A model generated the notes under the pieces. It saw only the letters and a list, made by a program, of their open reading frames with translations. It did not search any database and had not been told where the DNA came from. From Lysinibacillus pakistanensis (GTDB taxonomy: Bacteria; Bacillota; Bacilli; Bacillales_A; Planococcaceae), in NCBI GenBank assembly GCA_001312325.1, contig BBDJ01000022.1, positions 1-64,000 on the forward strand: a DNA stretch of 64,000 nt, in the 5' to 3' direction. Of this stretch, positions 1 to 9,470 are shown piece by piece. The translations under genes were made by a program, and so were the position numbers. Position 1 is the first letter of the stretch. Each line of letters begins with the position of its first letter.

Positions 1-1
1 T

Positions 2-95
2 AGCGAGACAGATGAGACCCTGGAGCGAGCAGTGAAGCGGCTCATCGGACGCCCCCAGGAAAGCACTCAGTCGGAACGGAGATCAACCCCTCGTT
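2..95. repeat. fragment of an intergenic repetitive element
   Basis: This GC-rich block is out of character with the AT-rich DNA around it. It carries the phrases GAGACCCTGGAGCGAGC, GCGGCTCATCGGACGCCCCC and GGAACGGAGATCAACCCC. From memory, such phrases belong to a dispersed non-coding repeat common between genes in Lysinibacillus and related bacilli. The left end is cut by the window. It can be read open in one frame, but I see no start codon or ribosome binding site. Confidence 0.5.
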
Positions 96-164
96 TTGAA
101 AAAGGACTATACTTTTAATTTGTCACCTTGATTTCATTGTCATAATAGTATTTCAACAACATGT

Positions 165-197
165 CACCTCCAACTATTTCATAGTGGAGGTGTTTTT
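165..197 (+). terminator. rho-independent terminator
   Basis: CACCTCC pairs with GGAGGTG, the stem continues through ACTAT/ATAGT, and TTTTT follows. It would end transcription entering from the left edge. Confidence 0.75.
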
Positions 198-271
198 ATG
201 TGGAATTTCTTTACTTCCAAGTGTTTAGAAAAGGTATAATTACCATTAATAACATAAGGGGGATTAGATGA

Positions 272-1035
272 GTGACTAAGCTTGAATTCATTGAATTAAA
301 TCATGAGCTTTTAGAAGGTATGGGAAGCTATTGTCTTAGAAGTAAAAAGAATTCGAAGGGCTATAGACAAAAGAACAAATGGCTTCAAAACAGCTTTGAC
401 GAAGGCTTGAAGTATGTTCAGATTTTTAAAAATAATAAGCAAGTTGGCTTTATTGAATATACAGCAGCAGAATATTCTTCAAGAGTTGTCTATGCGAAGG
501 GTTTTTTTAGTTATTCATTGCTTGTGGGTTAGTGAAATTGGACAAGGCTATGGCACCCAACTTATTCAAAAGTGTTTGACAGATGCAAAGAGGCTAGCTA
601 AAAAAAGGTGTAGTGGTTGTGACAAATTCGACGACATCGTGGACGCCAAGTAAAGAGATTTTTTTTAAAAATAACTTTCAATGTATTGATAAAGCTCCAT
701 ATGGTTTCGAACTACTTGTCTATTCATTTAATGAAGAATTTGAACAACCTTATTTTCCAACTGATTGGGACGAGAGAATAAATAGATATAATCAGTTGAC
801 GATTTTGCGTTCCTTCCAATGTCCATATGTTGAAGTTGCCACAGAAAATATCGTTTCGGGGGCAATGCAATTGGATTTACCTGTGGAAGTGATTGATTTA
901 AGCGGTAGAGAGGAGATAATGACATTATCGCCAACGCCTTATGGTATTTTTTCTGTCATTTATAAGGCGCAGCTAGTTACATTTCACAGACTAACTGTTC
1001 GTTCTGTAGTCAAGAAATTAAAAGAGCTTAGATAA
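272..1035 (+). CDS. GNAT acetyltransferase with YoaP-like C-terminal domain
   Basis: The restored protein is about 255 residues. The N-terminal half is a GNAT fold whose acetyl-CoA loop is visible as GQGYGTQLIQ. The C-terminal half (from about 700) contains a redox-like Q-C-P-Y segment followed by a beta-rich stretch resembling the YoaP-like domain that follows GNAT domains in several Bacillaceae proteins. The start is the GTG at 272, preceded by AAGGGGGA; the nearby ATG at 268 runs straight into a stop. The frame breaks near 504 (seven T) and 600 (seven A). The acetylated substrate is unknown. The family call rests on the overall pattern rather than on a search. Confidence 0.65.
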
Positions 1036-1226
1036 TATATTTGGGAGTATTTGCTATAGTTATTAATGCTTATAAAAACACAATACAAGTAACTAAAGGT
1101 GCATAATATAGCTTTAAATCGTCATTTATTAAGTATCTATCTCTATAAGCAACTGTAATTATGATAGATGACGATAATGATAGGATGCTGTAACGACACC
1201 TAATAAAATGAAGGGAGGGTAAATCT

Positions 1227-1963
1227 TTGGTAACCATACGCCGAAAATTAGTGCCAATTTCACTAGCGTTGACAATGACAAATGGCAAAAATAATTTAAA
1301 AAAATATATTGTTGTTCATGAAACCGATAATACGAACATTGGAGCTGATGCTGATGCACATGCACGCCTACAAATAAACGGTAATAGTAGGCAAGTTAGT
1401 TGGCATTGGCAAGTTGATGATCAAGAGGCTGTTCAATCATTTGAACATTTTTGGGAATGTTGGGGTGCAGGAACGTATATTGGCAATCATCAAGGAATCC
1501 AAGTAGAAATATGTGTAAATAGTGATGGTGATTATGTTAAAGCTGTGCAAAATGCTGCTACCCTTATCGCAAAAATTATAAAAGATGAAAATATAGCTAT
1601 TGAAAATATTGTGCAGCATCATTATTTTAGCGGAAAAAAATTGTCCACGGAATATGCGGGCTGGAAAAGTACCTTGGTCTCAATTTATAGAGATGATTAA
1701 AAAAAGCTAGTAATACACAAAATCCACCTGTTGAAACCTTAAAATATCGCATTTTAACAGGAACCTATAATACGTTTCAGGCAGCTGAAAGTGCAGCAAA
1801 GGTCATGAAATTCACTTTTGGCTGGCTTGTCTACATTGAGCAGGATGGTCCAAAGTATCGTATTAAAACGGGAACTTTTACAGGAATGATTGCAGTAAAA
1901 AATGCAGAAAATAAAATAAAAAAAGGCAAAATTGGCGCAAGTTACGTATATAAAAGATGCTAA
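1227..1963 (+). CDS. N-acetylmuramoyl-L-alanine amidase (amidase_2 fold) with SPOR-like tail
   Basis: This is a peptidoglycan amidase that cleaves the bond between muramic acid and L-alanine. The N-terminal catalytic domain shows YIVVHETDN (first zinc His), HWQVDD, the E-C segment around 1505 and a late H plus C region after the break at 1635. Past that break the restored frame continues C-P-R-N-M, the second zinc-site neighbourhood, and ends with a repeat-like SPOR segment (YRILTGTY, GWLVYIEQDG, YRIKTGTF). The start is TTG at 1227, supported by AAGGGAGGG eight bases upstream. There is no signal peptide, as is usual for CwlA/phage-type amidases released by a holin or at lysis. No holin gene is next to it. 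Confidence 0.75.
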
Positions 1964-2256
1964 GTAAGGAAATGAATTCTAATATTCTATGTGTATATAG
2001 TTGACTGCTTCTAAGAATCGAGTAAAATAGAAAAGCAGTACCATTATATACCTTAACTTAGCAGAGGAGAGAGGTGTCTTGGTAAAGCCTCTACGACATC
2101 TTTCTCTATATGGTAATCAGAAGAAACGTATATACATAATTGGAAGTAGCTGAAGATATAGGGGAATAGTTAAGAACTGGTCACGAATTTTGACTGTCTT
2201 TTTCTTTTCGTCTTCTCTATAACCTGTTAAGATGGTAATAGTGTGACAACAAGTTA
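1964..2256 (+). other. intergenic leader with an imperfect hairpin
   Basis: No gene is visible. GAGGAGAGAGGTGTC at 2064-2078 can pair with GACATCTTTCTCTAT at 2096-2110, giving a stem with one bulge. It could be leader structure for the protease gene that follows, but there is no T-run after it. Confidence 0.3.
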
Positions 2257-2283
2257 GTGTATATGAGAGTGGTGACAATCAAG

Positions 2284-3785
2284 ATGGATGAACAGAAAAA
2301 AGATAGTATAGAACAGCAGCAAGAGCAAACTAAGGACGAGGTAAAACCAGCAGGACGATTTATACAATTAAAACCGTTTAGATTTATCATGCTGATGTTC
2401 TTTACAATCCTTATTACTGCGGGCTTAACTATTTTTGCGTTAACGTTCGGCGAGAAGAAAGTAGTGGAAGTAAAAGTACCGATTGAACGTGCGGAATTTT
2501 CGAAGTTATATGAGGCCTTTGATTTACTTAAAAAAAATTATTATAAAGATATTGATGATGAAAAAGTAGTCAATGGTGCTATTAACGGCATGTTTGATGC
2601 GCTGGATGATCCGTATTCTGATTTTATGGTAAAAGAAGAAGCAGACCAATTTAATTCTGGATTATCTTCTAGCTTCCAAGGAATTGGTGCGGAAATTCAA
2701 GAGCGTAATGGCTTTATTACAGTTGTGTCACCTATCAAAAATTCTCCAGCTGAAAAGGCAGGATTATTACCAAAAGATATAATTTTAACGGTAGATGGGA
2801 AAAGCATTCAAGGATTTAGTGCTTCAGAGGCTGTAGCCCTTATTCGTGGTGAAAAAGGTACACCTGTGAAAATAACCGTAAAACGTGGGAACAATACAGA
2901 GCCTATTAAAATGACAATTATTCGTGATGATATTCCAGTTGAAACTGTATATGGTGAGATGCTTGATGGTAATATTGCACATATCCAAATAACTTCATTT
3001 AGTCAAAACACGGCTAAAGAGCTTGAAAAAAATGCTTGTAGAGTATAAAGGAAAAGGCATGAAGGGGATTGTCTTAGATTTACGTCAAAACCCTGGTGGT
3101 TATCTAGAGGCCGCAATAGAAATTTCTAATTTATTTGTGCAGGAGGGTAAACCAATCGTTCAAGTACAACAAAAGGATGAGGAGCCAAAAATCACAAATG
3201 CTATTGCAGGGGAGAAATACAATCTACCTGTAACTGTTCTTGTCGATAGCGGCAGTGCATCAGCATCTGAAATATTAGCAGGTGCTTTAAAGGAATCTGT
3301 TGGTGCTAAAGTTGTTGGTGAGACATCGTTTGGTAAGGGAACTGTACAAAATGTTACACCACTAAAAGATGGTTCAAATCTTAAATTTACAACAGGCAAA
3401 TGGTTAACACCAAACGGTAACTGGATTAATGAAAAAGGGATTGAGCCAGATGTAAAAGTACCATATCCGTCCTATGCATCATTACCATATCTCGATCCAG
3501 CTCTTGAAATGAAAGAGGGCTTACAGTCTGACTCTGTAAAAGCGGCAGAAGAGATGCTAGAGGTTCTCGGATATGATCCTGGTAAAGTAGATGGTAGCTT
3601 CGATCAGTATACAGAACGTGCAGTGAAAAAAACTGCAAGAAACAAGCGGACTGGAAGAAACGGGCATTTTAACTGGTGATACGACATATGCTTTAATGGA
3701 TGCATTACGTGCAAAAATAAAAGCAGATGATCCTCAATTATTAAAAGCAAAAGAACTGCTTACTGGAACACCAGCAAAAAAATGA
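2284..3785 (+). CDS. carboxy-terminal processing protease, S41 family (CtpA/CtpB)
   Basis: This is a membrane-anchored serine protease of the tail-specific family, facing outward. Domain order is a cytoplasmic charged N-terminus, one transmembrane helix (FIMLMFFTILITAGLTIFAL), a cap region, a PDZ domain (GIGAEIQ to about 2900), the catalytic core and a C-terminal peptidoglycan-binding domain (DPALEMKEGL, VLGYDPGKVDG). The Ser nucleophile is in DSGSASASEIL and the general-base Lys is in SFGKGTVQ. ATG 2284 is favoured over in-frame starts at 2257 and 2263, though the ribosome site is weak. The frame breaks near 3030 and 3628. In Bacillus subtilis CtpB relatives cleave SpoIVFA during sporulation, but this copy has no ftsEX neighbours, so the role is open. 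Confidence 0.9.
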
Positions 3786-3807
3786 GGAAACTACAAACTA
3801 AAGAAAT

Positions 3808-3855
3808 AGCTGTCGCAGCAATCGTTATAAACGATCTGTGCGACAGCTTTTTTTT
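3808..3855 (+). terminator. rho-independent terminator of the S41 protease gene
   Basis: AGCTGTCGCA pairs with TGCGACAGCT around a GATCGTT-rich inner loop and is followed by eight T. Confidence 0.9.
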
Positions 3856-3871
3856 ATGGGAGGTAAAAATT

Positions 3872-4776
3872 GTGAAGGATGTTTATTTATTTAGTGGTTT
3901 TTTAGGTAGTGGAAAAACTTCCATGCTAACAGATGTAATACGACAATTGAAGGAAAAAAAACTTAAAGCCAGCAGTGATAATGAATGAGCTCGGGAAGCT
4001 GCCATTTGATTCACAAGCTGTTGAGAAGGATATTCCGTTGAAAGAGATGCTAGAGGGCTGTATCTGCTGTTCTGGTGCAGAAAAAAACAGAGGCACAAAT
4101 TCAATCACTATTAATGGATAATGAGTTTGATGTACTAATTATTGAAACAACAGGTGCTGCACATCCTGTAGAAGCATTAGATGCCGTCTATTCGCCATTA
4201 TTTGCTGAAAAATTGAATGTGAAGGGAATTGTCACTGTAGCTGATTCTAAGCTTTGGTTGAATCGCGAGACGTTAACACCACAAGTTCGCTCTTTATTTA
4301 TGGAGCAAATCCGTCATGCCCATCTTTTATTGGCCAACAAAACGGATTTATTAACAGAGGCGGAGCAGGCTCGTGTAGTTTATGAGCTACAGGGCTATAA
4401 TCCTCATGCTTTTATTTTACAAACAACAAATGGCCGTGTACCGTTACGTCTTTTAGAAGATTTAAAGGCAACTGCACAAGTGGACAAAAGTGATATCTTG
4501 AAATCACCGATTGCAGCTATGCATCTGGGATCACGATTAGTTGAATTTAAGGGCATAGACTTCACGCAACAGCAATTTGAGGATTGGGTTCGTTCATTAC
4601 CTAACACGATCTATCGTATGAAAGGGTATGTACCAATTGAAGGTGTAAGAAATCCTATGTTATTTCAATATGCATATGGGATGGTTCAATGGCTCCCTGA
4701 ATACGTAAAAATGCCAGCGAAATTAGTTATCATTGGTGAAAATGTAGGGGATGTAAACATTATTGGTATTCATTAA
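3872..4776 (+). CDS. CobW/P47K-family GTPase, probable metallochaperone
   Basis: This is a G3E-family GTPase that binds metals and hands them to client proteins. The Walker A motif is GFLGSGKTS near the N-terminus. The family hallmark CxCC is present as EGCICCSG near 4060. The Walker B/switch region is IIETTGAAHP, and the guanine-specificity motif is NKTD near 4340. The C-terminal CobW_C domain includes RLVEFKG and RMKGYV. The total is about 300 residues, similar to YjiA-type proteins and shorter than ZagA/YciC. The start is GTG 3872 after GGGAGGT. The frame breaks near 3954 and 4081. No zinc-uptake operator was recognised upstream. Confidence 0.85.
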
Positions 4777-5035
4777 ACAAGATTAATGACGTGACGCCAC
4801 AGCATCTTTGCATCTTGATTAAAGTTCCTCTTTAAAATCTTAGTTAGAGTACGAGCGCCCACTGAATCTAAATAATAAATCATATCTGCGCTTCCTACTA
4901 AAATAGATGTTGTAATTGTCTTTTTTTAGTAAGAATGGCAGATTTTTTTTGGCATCAGATAACTGTAGCGCCTCTATCTACATCTCGATAAAAGGGAATA
5001 TTTTGAAAAAATATGAGTAGGTTTTCTAGTTATGT
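4773..5035 (-). pseudogene. degenerate coding remnant, family unknown
   Basis: The complementary strand reads as protein-like sequence in pieces: LENLLIFFQNIPFYRDVDRG, then DAKKNLPFLLKK, then SILVGSADMIYYLDSVG and the ending MLWRHVINLV. The stop overlaps the CobW-type gene tail-to-tail. At least two breaks separate the pieces and no start codon with a ribosome site is seen upstream. It looks like the last ~85 codons of an old gene. I do not recognise the family. Confidence 0.4.
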
Positions 5036-5252
5036 TATTAAAATATTGAAAATATTCACTAGCTTTTGGGGGGTGTCAACCCTATTTAAAACGTAAGTAT
5101 TTCATAGACTGGTGGAACTTGCTAAAAATTATAGCAAAAAAACCCCTATTTTATACGGATTCGTATCTCTGATGGTGATGTTAACAGATGCTGGTAAAAT
5201 TTTTTTTGAAATCCTCCCTTACGATTAGTGACAGAGAAGGAGGAATTGCAAA

Positions 5253-6000
5253 ATGAAAAAAATCACTAACTGCAATTTTTGCAACATTTTTAGTAGCAGC
5301 TCCAATTCAAATCGCTTCAGCTGCAGCAAATACTACAGAGGAGAACGCAGTACAACAAAATTCCAATTGTCAAAATGTTTATCACTATAATTGGTCAAAT
5401 CAAAATCAATGGTCGAATCATAAATGGCAAATAAAATTACCACAACAATCAGCTCCATCAAAAGAAAAACCAACGAATAACGAAACATCAAAGAATAACA
5501 ATAACAATACACAAGCAACAAACAACGATACACAAACAACAACTAACAATTCGCAAACAACTCAAAAAGATAATACAACAACTGCACCAACTCAATCTAC
5601 ACCAACAACAACTACTTCAGATGTTAGTGCTTTTGAGCAAGAGGTTGTAAAATTAACAAATGCGGAGCGTACGAAAGCTGGATTAGCTCCACTACAAACG
5701 GATGATAAATTAATGGCAGCTGCACGTGAAAAATCACAAGACATGCAAACTAAAAACTATTTTTCACATACAAGCCCAACATTTGGTTCACCATTTGATC
5801 GTATGAAAGCATTAGGTATTAGCTATAAGAGTGCAGGGGAAAATATTGCACAAGGTCAACGTTCACCTCAAGAAGTCGTACAAGCTTGGATGGATTCACC
5901 AGGTCACCGTGCGAATATCTTAAACGGTAGCTTTACACATATTGGTGTTGGCTACGTGAAAACAGGTAACTACTGGACACAACAATTTATTCAAAAATAA
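5253..6000 (+). CDS. secreted CAP-domain (SCP/PR1) protein, YkwD-like
   Basis: This is a secreted protein with an N-terminal signal peptide (K-K-S then FATFLVAAP and cleavage near IASAAA). A low-complexity linker rich in N, T, Q and S runs to about 5620, and a C-terminal CAP domain (PF00188) completes it. CAP landmarks visible are LTNAERTKAGL, YFSHTSP, SAGENIAQG, WMDSPGHRANIL and HIGVGYV. The start ATG at 5253 follows AAGGAGG. The only break is in the A-run directly after the start codon (5256-5262), which is corrected by removing one A. In spore formers such proteins are often coat or wall associated, but their biochemical activity is not settled. Confidence 0.88.
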
Positions 6001-6027
6001 TATTTACAATTAAATAGCTTCATAGAA

Positions 6028-6071
6028 AGATGTCCTATAAGTAAAAAATGACTTATAGGACATCTTTATTT
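6028..6071 (+). terminator. rho-independent terminator after the CAP-domain gene
   Basis: The 15-bp arms AGATGTCCTATAAGT and ACTTATAGGACATCT are perfect, followed by TTTATTTATTTT. Confidence 0.92.
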
Positions 6072-6232
6072 ATTTTATCTATCTAATTAAACATAAAAAA
6101 TCAATTGCATCAGTCAAATCAACTTTTTAGTGCCCTCTCTGAATGATTGAGTATCTTTTATAAAAGAATCCGTTTCCTATATTTGAGGCAAGTTCTTTTT
6201 TTTAATCCAGCAGTATTTTTATCACTCGATAA

Positions 6233-6882
6233 CTAATCATTCAATATGGCAACCGCTCGTACAGGGGCACCATCAGCATTTTTAAACTTAATGGGCAGGG
6301 CACAGAATGTGAATAGTCCATCACCAATTTCACCAAGTCTCGTTAAATTCTCAACAATAATAAAATCGTTGTCAGCTAAAACCTTTTTATGAATTGTTAA
6401 ATAAGCATCTGACATCGAGTCAATGCTTATTACATCAAGTCCAACACCTTTTTTCTTACTTTGTATTAAGTAATCCGCGACTTCTTCTGTCAAATATGGA
6501 TAGTTACCGAAATAAGTAGGTGTGCCCCAGTATTGGTCCCATCCCGTAAAAAAATAATAAAAAAATCCGCTTGATCAGCCTTCTCTTTTACTGCATTAAT
6601 TAGATCCATCGAAATTTCTTTTCCTTGCTGTAAGTCGCTACAATCAATGACTAACGCAGAACCTATAAATAGTTCGACTGGTAGGTTATCGAGTGTAGTT
6701 CTATCAGCAAATATATGATTAGGTGCGTCCATGTGTGTGCCTGTATGAGAAGCCATAGTCAGGGAGGTTTCTTTAAATCCGTCACTTTCGTGATTGCAAA
6801 TAATTTTTAATGAAGGCTGATCTGTACCGGGATAGACTGGCATATTTTCAGTTATCGTATGCGTTAAATCAATTATTTTCAT
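6233..6882 (-). CDS. cyclase-family hydrolase (kynurenine formamidase-like)
   Basis: This metal-dependent hydrolase belongs to the Cyclase family (PF04199), which includes kynurenine formamidase. The signature HTGTHMDAPNH, supplying the metal ligands, is intact about 50 residues in. The N-terminus IIDLTHTITENMPVYPG is typical. After the break at 6559-6565 the restored frame contains TGWDQYWGTPTYFGNYPYL, then GLDVISIDS near the C-terminus. The start is ATG 6882, with AAGG a few bases upstream. No tryptophan-catabolism genes lie nearby, so the substrate is not determined by context. Confidence 0.82.
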
Positions 6883-7169
6883 ATAAAAACCTTTCCTACC
6901 TTTTTTTAAAGCTATTGTACCATTAAAATCTGACATAACTAAATGTCTGTCCGAGTATATTTCATCTTTTGATCAAATTCATTAATTTCTTTTATCAATC
7001 ACAGCATTTGCTTAGTTTTTAGAGATAATTTTTATGCCGTGTTTATATGGGGAAAAGCTGAAAAATTAAAAGCTTCATCTATATCTTTTCATCTGCATAT
7101 AGTAAAATAAAAGACTGTAAACAATAAGTAGTGATGCTACTATGGCTTTTAAGGAATAGGAGAATTTAA

Positions 7170-8250
7170 GTGAAACAACAAACAATCATTTTAACCGGTG
7201 GAGGGACGGCTGGTCATGTATCACTCAATCAGGCGATACTCCCTTCCTTACAAGAACTGGGTTATGATGTCCATTATATTGGCTCAGAGCAGGGCATTGA
7301 AAAGGAATTAATAGGCGAAGCATTTCCTAGCGTTCCGTTTTACGGAATTTCAAGTGGAAAATTGCGTCGTTATTTTTCAATGAAGAATTTTACAGATCCG
7401 TTTAAAGTGCTTGCAGGGATAATGCAGGCTTTTCGTATTATCAAAAAAAGTGAAACCGCAAGTTATCTTTTCAAAGGGTGGATTTGTTTCTGTTCCTGTA
7501 GTGATGGCGGCGAAACTGGCTGGCATTCCAGTAGTTATTCATGAGTCGGATGTGACACCAGGGTTGGCCAATAAAATTGCCTTGCCTTTTGCCTCTCATA
7601 TCTTTACTATTTTTGAAGAAACTTTACAGCATCTGCCAAAGGAAAAGGCGACTTGTACAGGATCTATCATTCGCCAAGAGCTATTTATGGGAGAGCGCGC
7701 AAAAGGACTATCACTTTGCGGCTTTACTACATTAAAACCTGTTTTACTTGTGATGGGGGGAAGCTTAGGCTCGGTTGTCTTAAATGATGCATTGCGTCAA
7801 AATTTACCAGAGCTTGTCAAACAATTTCAAATTATTCATTTGTGCGGTAAAGGCAATTTTGACGAGACATTAGCGTCTATGCCAGGCTATAAGCAATTTG
7901 AATATGTAACAACAGAGTTACCGGATTTATTACATGCAGCAGACTTTATCGTCTCACGTGCAGGTTCTAATTCTATTTTCGAATTTTTAGCACTTCATAA
8001 GCCGATGTTATTGGTGCCGTTATCTGCGCAAAAGAGCCGTGGTGATCAAATTTTAAATGCAAATTTATTTAAAAGGCAAGGCTATGCAGAGGTTTTAGAA
8101 GAGGAAGAAATGACAAAGGAATCCTTTAAAAAAAATCAGTGCATGTTTTGACTGAACGTAAAGAGGACATGGTAGCAACTATGAAAAAAAACACAAAGAC
8201 CAAAAACGCCAAAAGAAATGGCAGAATTAATTTTGCACTATAAAAAGTAG
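7170..8250 (+). CDS. murG: MurG-type UDP-GlcNAc transferase (stand-alone copy)
   Basis: MurG adds GlcNAc to lipid I on the inner face of the membrane to make lipid II. The N-terminal acceptor domain has the glycine-rich loop [12 protein letters not shown] and [11 protein letters not shown]. The donor domain has [33 protein letters not shown] and [15 protein letters not shown]. The length of about 360 residues is normal. The start is GTG 7170 behind AATAGGAG. The frame breaks near 7446, 8128 and 8186. It lies outside any division and cell-wall cluster and is monocistronic, so it may be a second MurG paralogue, as known in the Bacillus cereus group. Confidence 0.87.
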
Positions 8251-8304
8251 CCGTTAGGTTATGGATTGATAGACCGGATATAACCTATTCAATAACCACT
8301 AAAA

Positions 8305-8347
8305 AAGCTATGTGCTAGTCAATATGACAGAACACATAGCTTATTTT
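8305..8347. terminator. hairpin terminator between convergent genes
   Basis: AAGCTATGTG pairs with CACATAGCTT, with A-rich sequence on one side and TTATTTT on the other, so it can serve both murG and the acetyltransferase. Confidence 0.75.
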
Positions 8348-8368
8348 GAAGAAAATTGTTTTTTTTAG

Positions 8369-8918
8369 TTACATTGCTTGTTCTTCGCCCTCTAGCATTT
8401 CGTTAGCTGTTGTCAGATAGAACAAGTCTTTCGGGATTTTATATAAATTAAATTGCGCTTCACCACTGTTAACCTGCGATAATAATGTAGGATGGCATTC
8501 GTTTGCACTTACGACATAAGGTAACTTTAAAGCTGCACGTTGTGATTTTTGATTTTCAACACGTATACGGAGAAACACCGTATGGAAATTATAGTCAAAA
8601 AAATAACTCGTTTAAAAATAGCATCTTTGCTTTTTGATTATAACCTTTGCCTTGATAGGGAAGTCCAATCCACGTTCCTAAAAAGCCTGCACCTTCCTCA
8701 ACATCATGAATGCTGATGGTGCCGATTGGTTGACCCCAATCATCAGTAATGGTCCTAGAAATAGCGAGTCCCTTCGCTTCTTCTTCAATCAGTTGTTTTG
8801 TCATAAACCAATATTCATCAGCAGATGTGGCTTTTTGACGAACAAATGGGAAAACAGAAGGGTGTGATAATAGCTCATAAAGCTCTGTACATTCATGTAG
8901 GTCTCGATGTTTAAGCAT
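8369..8918 (-). CDS. RimJ/RimL-type GNAT acetyltransferase
   Basis: About 183 residues after joining across the break at 8597-8603. The N-terminal LSHPSVFPFVRQ and the beta-strand pair PIGTISIHDVEEGAGFLGTW are typical of the RimL branch. The acetyl-CoA loop is LPYQGKGYNQKAK and the C-terminal RVENQKSQRAALKLPY resembles the N-x-x-S-x-x-A-x-x-K helix of the family. The start at 8918 follows GGAGG. It is probably a protein or antibiotic N-acetyltransferase; the substrate is not evident. Confidence 0.8.
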
Positions 8919-9470
8919 ACGAAACGCCTCCTTTACTAGGGTAGTTAAAACAATTCCGTTGAAACATAAAGAAGAAAACTAAAATTCGTACTGGAATTAA
9001 AACCCAAAGAACTAGACGTTATAACTATGATAACCATAATTTCCCGCTGTCTTACTGATTTTCGACCATACCGAAAAAAAAGGCTAGTTTTTTTAATATA
9101 ATATAACAATCTTACTGTTTAATGCAATCATTTTACTCGCTAAAACAAAAATTAAGTTTAATAGTCAGTTAATTCTGAAAAGTAAATTATGTTATAAATA
9201 CTTAATTTTGTATGAGAATTATTTAGGGATATTAAGTCTATCATCTCAATTTTTACTAGGGTACAATAGTTATTCTATTTCTTTTGTATTATTTAATTTC
9301 TTGGAAAGAGGTAAACTATCAAAAAAATACCCTAAAAAGGATATAATATCTGTAATTCAAAAGAAGTATTTCTTTTAAAATATGTTATAATAGTATTATT
9401 GATTTTTTTGTATAAATAAACATTAATATAATAATTCTTTTCAACTTCAACGACTTATGGGGGTGACAGC
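8919..9470. other. long AT-rich intergenic region, no gene seen
   Basis: Neither strand shows a convincing reading frame across about 550 bases. Near the right end TGTTATAAT at 9383-9391 looks like an extended -10 for the downstream diguanylate cyclase gene, though no good -35 precedes it. The rest is unusually AT-rich. Confidence 0.4.

Noticed and set aside
3..118. Short protein-coding frame in the left-edge repeat
   Set aside because: It is open by chance in one frame, starts outside the window and resembles a non-coding dispersed repeat.
1227..1963. Phage lysis module
   Set aside because: The amidase has no neighbouring holin or phage structural genes, so it is left as a single wall hydrolase gene.
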